DNA from: Halomonas socia
GTDB taxonomy: Bacteria; Pseudomonadota; Gammaproteobacteria; Pseudomonadales; Halomonadaceae
DNA: 64,000 nucleotides
Assembly (NCBI RefSeq): GCF_010977575.1
Contig: NZ_CP048812.1
Span: forward strand, 4,278,001 to 4,342,000
Reading direction: 5' to 3'
This document shows positions 59,376-64,000 of this stretch, in pieces. The number at the start of each line of letters is the position of its first letter. Positions within the stretch are counted from its first letter, which is position 1. A model generated the notes under the pieces. That model ran no database searches, was not told the DNA's origin, and saw nothing but the letters and a program-made list of their open reading frames with translations. The translations under genes were made by a program, and so were the position numbers.

Positions 59376-60863
59376 ATGTGTCCGCTGCGAATCGTCGTCG
59401 ACCAGCCCGCCGACTGGCGCCCCTACTACCCCAGCGACGACCTGATCAGCGCTGCGGACTTTCTCGCCGATGAGCGGCTATCGCCACAGCACGATGCCGC
59501 GACGCATGTCATCAACCTGTGCGCCGGGCTCGACTATCTCGACACCGGCTACTATGTATCGCTGCTGGCCCAGGCCCGCGGCCAGCGCGTGCTGCCCAGC
59601 GTCGAGACCCTCAATCAGCTGTCGCGCAAGGCGCTGATCGACCTGCAGTTGGAGAGCCTCGCCCCGCTGCTCGGCGACCTGTCGCGGCGCGGTGCCCTGA
59701 GCGGGGATGAACTGACGCTGCGGGTGATGTTCGGTGAATGCCAGGATGCGGCGCTGGCCAAGCTGGCCCGCCGACTGTTCGAGCGCCTGCCCTGCCCGCT
59801 GCTGGAGGCACGCTTCAGCCACCGCGGTGACGGCTGGCGGCTGAGCCGGTTCAAGCCGCTACCGCTGACCTCGCTGGCCCCGGACGAACAGGACCTGTTC
59901 GCCAGCGCGCTCAACCGCCACTCGCGCAAAGTATGGCGCACGCCCAAGGCGCGGCGCCGCTATCGCTTCGACCTGGCGATCCTGGTCGACCCCCAGGAGG
60001 CGCTGCCGCCGAGCAACAAGAGCGCGCTGAAGCAGTTCATCCGCGCCGGTCGCCGGCTGGGCATCGATGTATCGCTGATCACCCGCCGCGATGCCGGCCG
60101 CCTGGCCGAATTCGATGCGCTGTTCATACGCGAGACTACTGCGCTCGACCATCACACCTACCGCATGGCGCGCCGCGCCGAGCATGAGGGACTGGTGGTG
60201 ATCGACGATCCACGTTCGATCCTGCGCTGCACCAACAAGGTCTACCTGCACGCGCTGCTGCGCGCCAAGCACATCGCCTGCCCCGACGGCCTGCTGCTGC
60301 ATCGCGACGACCTCACCGCACTGCCCGGCAAGGTTGCCGACCTGACCTATCCGATGGTGCTCAAGGTGCCCGATGGCGCCTTCTCACGCGGCATCGTCAA
60401 GATCGAGTCCCACGCACAGCTGGTCGAGGAGGCACGCCGGCTGTTCGCCAGTTCGGCGCTGCTGCTACTGCAGGAGTGGCTGCCCACCGAGTACGACTGG
60501 CGCATCGGCGTGCTCGACGGCCAGGTGCTGTTCGCCAGCCGCTACTACATGGCCCGCGGCCACTGGCAGATCTACCAGCACGCCAACGGCAAGGTGAAGA
60601 GCGGCGGCTTCAGTACCCACCCACCCCACGAGGTGCCGCCGGCGGTGCTCAAGGCCGCCCTCAAGGCCACCCGCCTGATCGGCGATGGCCTGTACGGCGT
60701 CGACCTCAAGCAGATCGGCGAGCGGGTGGTGGTGATCGAGATCAACGACAACCCCAACGTCGACGCAGGCATCGAGGATGCGGTGATGGGCGCCCGACTC
60801 TACGAGCGCATCATGGCGGTGTTTCTGGAGCGAATGGAGGCACGCCGCCGCTTGCAGCGCTGA
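59376..60863 (+). CDS. RimK-family ATP-grasp protein
   Basis: This 495-residue protein has an N-terminal domain of about 200 residues (MCPLRIVVDQPADWRPYYPS; ATHVINLCAGLDYLDTGYYVS) found in RimK-like proteins, then an ATP-grasp domain with DDPRSILRCTNKVYLHALL, LTYPMVLKVPDGAFSRGIVK and EINDNPNVDAGIED (metal-binding Glu/Asn). It would ligate an amino acid to a peptide or protein end. ATG 59376 follows CGGAG and fits the family start; the open frame upstream to 59268 is less likely. Confidence 0.9.
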   Translation: MCPLRIVVDQPADWRPYYPSDDLISAADFLADERLSPQHDAATHVINLCAGLDYLDTGYYVSLLAQARGQRVLPSVETLNQLSRKALIDLQLESLAPLLGDLSRRGALSGDELTLRVMFGECQDAALAKLARRLFERLPCPLLEARFSHRGDGWRLSRFKPLPLTSLAPDEQDLFASALNRHSRKVWRTPKARRRYRFDLAILVDPQEALPPSNKSALKQFIRAGRRLGIDVSLITRRDAGRLAEFDALFIRETTALDHHTYRMARRAEHEGLVVIDDPRSILRCTNKVYLHALLRAKHIACPDGLLLHRDDLTALPGKVADLTYPMVLKVPDGAFSRGIVKIESHAQLVEEARRLFASSALLLLQEWLPTEYDWRIGVLDGQVLFASRYYMARGHWQIYQHANGKVKSGGFSTHPPHEVPPAVLKAALKATRLIGDGLYGVDLKQIGERVVVIEINDNPNVDAGIEDAVMGARLYERIMAVFLERMEARRRLQR

Positions 60864-60874
60864 GCCTCTCTACG

Positions 60875-61717
60875 TCAGGCCACGCAAACCTCGTAGCCGG
60901 TGAACTTGCGCAGGTTGATCACGCCCGTGTCGAGCAGTAGATACTGGCCCTTGAGGCCCAGCAGGGTGCCGGCGACCTCGGGCTGCTTGTCGAAGTTGTG
61001 CGAGACGATCTTGCGCGGATGCTCGAGCACCGGATAGTCGAAGTGCAGCGGTGCGGCATCCAGCGGGCGCAGGCTGTCGGCACCGAAACGCTCGCGCAGG
61101 CCGGCCAAGCCGCTGTCGAGGCTGGCCATCAGGCGGTCGCGCTCGGCGATCAGGTCAAGCGGCTCGACCTCGCCCTTGAGCATCGCCCGCCAGTTGGTGC
61201 GATCGGCGACCTGCTCCTTGAACAGCATCTCGACGAACCCCGACTGCTGGCGGGTGTCGACCTCCATGATCGGCAGCGCCTGGATGGCCCCCTGGTCGAG
61301 CCAGCGGGTCGGCATCTGGGTGGCGCGGGTAATGCCCACCTTGAGCCCCGAGGAGTTGGCCAGATAGACCACGTGGGGCTGGAAGCAGTGGCGCTCGGCC
61401 CACTCCGGCTCGCGGCAGGTGCCGGCATCGAAGTGGCAGGTCTCGGGTTTGACGATACAGGTATCGCACTGTGCCAGCTTCTTGAAGCACGGGTAGCAGT
61501 AGCCCTGGGCAAAGCTCTTCTTGGTAGCGCGCCCGCAGTGGGTGCAGGCGATGGCCCCGGTGTAGCGCAGCGCCAGCGGCTGGCCGAGACGCGCATTGAG
61601 GTCGAGGCGCGCCTCGCCGGCGCGCAGCGTGTACTGGGCCGGCGCGTCACCGCTGCCCGGGGCGATCGCCATCTTGGTCAGACAGCCCTGCACGGCGGTG
61701 TCGATCAGTTCACCCAC
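60875..61717 (-). CDS. DUF2797 zinc-ribbon protein
   Basis: This 280-residue protein fits the DUF2797 family: two Cys pairs (IACTHCGRATKKSFAQGYCYPC and CDTCIVKPETCHFDAGTC, about residues 56-100) likely bind zinc, followed by VYLANSSGLKVGITRATQMPTRWLDQGA, which resembles a GIY-YIG-like fold core. Function unknown. The GTG start at 61717 overlaps the end of the YeaC-like gene by 13 bp and matches the family start. Confidence 0.86.
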   Translation of the reverse strand: MGELIDTAVQGCLTKMAIAPGSGDAPAQYTLRAGEARLDLNARLGQPLALRYTGAIACTHCGRATKKSFAQGYCYPCFKKLAQCDTCIVKPETCHFDAGTCREPEWAERHCFQPHVVYLANSSGLKVGITRATQMPTRWLDQGAIQALPIMEVDTRQQSGFVEMLFKEQVADRTNWRAMLKGEVEPLDLIAERDRLMASLDSGLAGLRERFGADSLRPLDAAPLHFDYPVLEHPRKIVSHNFDKQPEVAGTLLGLKGQYLLLDTGVINLRKFTGYEVCVA

Positions 61718-61956
61718 TTGATGCTGTCCTCGCCGTCGCTGCTGCAGCTGGTGCGTTCCAGGTAGCCGACGCGCTCCTCGGCGGGCACCTTGTGCTCGGC
61801 TTCGTACTTGATCACCGCCTCCAGGCACAGCTCGACCTGCTCGGCACTGAGCGCGCGCCCGTCGGGCCACTTGCGCAGCGCCACCGCCTGCTTGAGGCTT
61901 GCATAGATCGTCGGCGACATCTGCCCCACCATGCGATCGAAGGTCATCTCACTCAT
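61705..61956 (-). CDS. YeaC-family protein (DUF1315)
   Basis: This 83-residue cytoplasmic protein matches the YeaC/DUF1315 family: MTFDRMVGQMSPTIYASLKQAVALRKWPDG, AEQVELCLEAVIKYEA and the final SIKWV. Function unknown. It is coupled by overlap to the DUF2797 gene after it, a pairing that I believe is common in pseudomonads and relatives. Confidence 0.88.
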   Translation of the reverse strand: MSEMTFDRMVGQMSPTIYASLKQAVALRKWPDGRALSAEQVELCLEAVIKYEAEHKVPAEERVGYLERTSCSSDGEDSIKWVN

Positions 61957-61983
61957 TGCGCTCTCCTGTTCGCGTCACGCGGC

Positions 61984-62838
61984 TCAGCGGCGCCGCGCAC
62001 GCTCGCTATAGTACCAGCCCAGTACCAGCCCCACCGCCAGTCCGCCGACGTGGGCCTCGTTGGCGACGTTGCCGAAGCCGACCATGCCGGCAAAGCCGGT
62101 CATGGTAAAGACCATCCAGCCGAGCATGAACACCACCAACATCTGCGGCACGAAGAAACCGCTGCGCGGGGCGCGCCGCGACATCAGCCAGACGTAACCG
62201 AGCAGCGCATAGTCGACCCCCGACATGCCGCCGAACAGCACCGTGCCGGTGGCGTACTGGGCAAGGTTGGCGCCAATGCCGCTGACCAGCACCAGCATCA
62301 GTATCTGCCGTGAGCCCTGCAGCGCCTCGACCTGGCGGCCGAAGTACCATAGCCACAGCATGTTGAAGATCAGGTGCATCCAGCCGAAGTGCAGAAACGC
62401 CGGCGACAGCAGCCGCCACACCTGTCCCGAGGCCAGCGCCTCGCCCAGCGGCATGGCCACCAGGCTGCCATTGGACACTCCCAACGGCACGATCGCCAGC
62501 ATGGCGATCACCAGATCGCCGAATACCGCCATCAACCCGAACACCGCCAGGCTCAGGGCCACGCAGGCGGCAGTGACCGGCGCCAGGCGGAACGGGATGG
62601 CCAAGGGTGTGGTCGCGCCGTGACTGGCCGCGTGGCGCTTGCCCTCGGGCATGAGCGCCTCGCCGTTGCGCCAGCGCTCGAGCAGCTCCATCAGCGCCTC
62701 GCGCTGCTCGAGGTCGGCCAGCCACAGCGTATAGCCGTGCTCGTTCTCGGTGAAGCGGTGGCCGATGCGATGGGCCCACAGCGCCTCGCGCAGCGGGCGG
62801 GTGTCGGTATCGCGGGGCAGTTCAAGCACCTTGTACAT
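61984..62838 (-). CDS. Rhomboid-family intramembrane serine protease (GlpG-like)
   Basis: This 284-residue membrane protease has an N-terminal cytoplasmic domain (about 85 residues, as in GlpG), six helices, the catalytic Ser in FGGMSGVDYALLGYVWL and the catalytic His in NEAHVGGLAVGLVLGW. The HFGWMHLIFNMLW loop contains the His/Asn of the oxyanion region. All active-site residues are present. It cleaves membrane proteins within or near the bilayer; its target is unknown. Confidence 0.93.
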   Translation of the reverse strand: MYKVLELPRDTDTRPLREALWAHRIGHRFTENEHGYTLWLADLEQREALMELLERWRNGEALMPEGKRHAASHGATTPLAIPFRLAPVTAACVALSLAVFGLMAVFGDLVIAMLAIVPLGVSNGSLVAMPLGEALASGQVWRLLSPAFLHFGWMHLIFNMLWLWYFGRQVEALQGSRQILMLVLVSGIGANLAQYATGTVLFGGMSGVDYALLGYVWLMSRRAPRSGFFVPQMLVVFMLGWMVFTMTGFAGMVGFGNVANEAHVGGLAVGLVLGWYYSERARRR

Positions 62839-62902
62839 GGCGTCTTCCTTTCTCGACGGCGCCTATCGGCCAATCTATGGCGCACATGATACCCGACGCA
62901 CA

Positions 62903-62932
62903 GAAAAAATCCGGCGGAGGGGGCCGCCGGAT
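62903..62932 (-). terminator. Rho-independent terminator of the metallophosphatase gene
   Basis: On the minus strand a 9-bp stem (ATCCGGCGG and its complement, 62909-62932) is directly followed by a run of six U. It lies about 100 bp after the metallophosphatase stop and just before the promoter region of the rhomboid gene. The rest of 62839-63033 shows no gene. Confidence 0.85.
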
Positions 62933-63033
62933 CGAAAAGCAAGGGATCATTCAAGGGAACACTTACTCTGATAGGCCCAGCGGCCATGAGTTCAGCCCTC
63001 GGCATAAAAAATTGTGTAACGATTTGTTTCTGT

Positions 63034-64000
63034 CTAGTCGAAGTCGATCTCCCACGGCTGCGGCCGCGCCTGCTCTTCACGGGGCACGCTGACCCACACG
63101 AAATGATTGGCATCCAGGCGCTGCTCACCGCTCCAGCGATAGGCCACCAGCCGGCCGTATTTCACCGCGCTGTAATCGAGGCAGGCGATGTTGGGTGCCG
63201 GCAGCGCCGGGATGCCCTCGCACCAGTAGTGGCCGATGAACAGCGGCGGCTGCTCGGGGCCGTAGTAGCTGAGGCGCTGGCGCTCGGCATCGCTCAGCGG
63301 GCGCAGTTCGAGGTCGTCAGGCAGGTTGTCGGGCTGGAAGATCACATCACCATAGTACTGCGGCTCACTCGCCCAGAAATGGGTGCGAAAGGTCTTGCGG
63401 GTAAAGCCGTCGCCGGAGTGAATCTCGGTGCCTTCGGGAAGCGGCAGGTGACTGCCGCGGGTCAGCCTATCGAGGGCGCGAAAGGCCAGGGTGTCGGGAT
63501 CCACCGAGGCCTCGAGCATGGCCCTGTCGAGGCACGCGCCGGGACATTCACGATGCAGCGCGTCGATCAGCGGCTGGTCCCAGCAGGCATGCACCACACG
63601 CAGCTCGCCCAGGTCGAGGAACAGCGGGATCTGCATGAACCAGGCCAGCACGTCATCCCACTCGCTGGGGTGGTCGCGGTACTGCTCGAGGGTATTCATG
63701 ATGATGCGGTTGTGGCGCGGCGTATGCGGGCGCAGCCAGCCGTGGTCGCCGAGGCGATGACAGTAGGCCAGGGCATTGTACTCGTGGTTGCCCATGACGA
63801 TCTGCGCCTCGCCCTCCTCGACCATGCGCCGCGCGATATTGACCGCGAGGCGAATCCGCGGCCCGCGATCGATCAGGTCGCCGAGGAAGATGACCTTGCG
63901 CCGCGGATGGCGATAGACGCCACCGCGCTGGTGGTAGCCGAGCTTCTCGAGCAGCGCGGCCAGGGTCGCCCCGCAGCCGTGCACGTCGCCGATCAGATCA
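63034..64000 (-). CDS. Metallophosphoesterase (Ser/Thr phosphatase or ApaH-like), 5' end cut by window
   Basis: The visible 321 residues contain the calcineurin-type motifs: DLIGDVHGCG at the window edge, IFLGDLIDRGP, the GNHEYNAL motif, and VHACWDQPL and FIGHYWCEG with later metal ligands. The frame is open to the edge, so the start lies beyond 64000. Family members cleave diadenosine tetraphosphate or protein phosphates. A clear terminator follows. Confidence 0.88.
   Translation of the reverse strand, partial: DLIGDVHGCGATLAALLEKLGYHQRGGVYRHPRRKVIFLGDLIDRGPRIRLAVNIARRMVEEGEAQIVMGNHEYNALAYCHRLGDHGWLRPHTPRHNRIIMNTLEQYRDHPSEWDDVLAWFMQIPLFLDLGELRVVHACWDQPLIDALHRECPGACLDRAMLEASVDPDTLAFRALDRLTRGSHLPLPEGTEIHSGDGFTRKTFRTHFWASEPQYYGDVIFQPDNLPDDLELRPLSDAERQRLSYYGPEQPPLFIGHYWCEGIPALPAPNIACLDYSAVKYGRLVAYRWSGEQRLDANHFVWVSVPREEQARPQPWEIDFD

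Noticed and set aside
1-64000. CRISPR arrays, transposases, phage or tRNA genes
   Set aside because: No regularly spaced repeats, transposase motifs, phage proteins or tRNA-like cloverleaf were seen in the whole window.

Overview
The window is GC-rich DNA (roughly two thirds G+C by eye), densely packed and without rRNA, tRNA, transposases, phage genes or CRISPR. The gene content and the rather acidic periplasmic proteins fit a moderately halophilic gammaproteobacterium, most like Halomonadaceae. This placement is an inference from protein families, not from a marker gene.

Region by region. 1-8.9 kb: cobalamin acquisition. A cobalamin riboswitch with a clear promoter drives btuB-btuF-btuC (the last cut by the window edge). 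A tightly overlapping minus-strand operon cobT-cbiB-cobD-cobU-cobS-cobC finishes the nucleotide loop and ends in an unusual second CobU-like protein. 9-15.7 kb: a radical SAM protein behind a LexA-type box, a TetR regulator facing two operator-like palindromes before a MipA/OmpV porin, a lipoprotein hydrolase, a cation efflux protein and a glutathione transferase. 15.8-28.8 kb: a phosphate-starvation block. Four promoters carry Pho-box direct repeats with an 11-bp period and a -10-like hexamer exactly 10 bp downstream. They precede ugpBAEC, a GT4 lipid-type glycosyltransferase, a 49-residue basic protein, and a 2-aminoethylphosphonate-type ABC transporter; a UshA-like 5'-nucleotidase lies among them. 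28.8-39 kb: a TAXI-TRAP transporter, an SDR, TctABC, a citryl-CoA-lyase-like protein, a CaiB-type CoA transferase and an IclR regulator, which together look like a tricarboxylate uptake and cleavage cluster. 39-64 kb: housekeeping and stress genes, including an epimerase-SPW-VKOR fusion, catalase, glutamate dehydrogenase, a cardiolipin-synthase-like protein, a PepSY/two-component locus, an amidase, cobO, yajQ, a RimK-like ATP-grasp protein, a rhomboid protease and a metallophosphatase cut by the window edge.

How it fits together. Under low phosphate the Pho block would import glycerol-3-phosphate and a phosphonate or phosphate ester, strip phosphate from nucleotides in the periplasm, and make glycolipids in place of phospholipids. 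The cob genes would rebuild B12 from imported corrinoids.

Quality note. Four long genes (25907-27648, 39188-41661, 42660-43972, 47949-49267) are each broken once, and each is restored by adding one base to a short C or G run. This pattern suggests base-calling deletions rather than four real pseudogenes.
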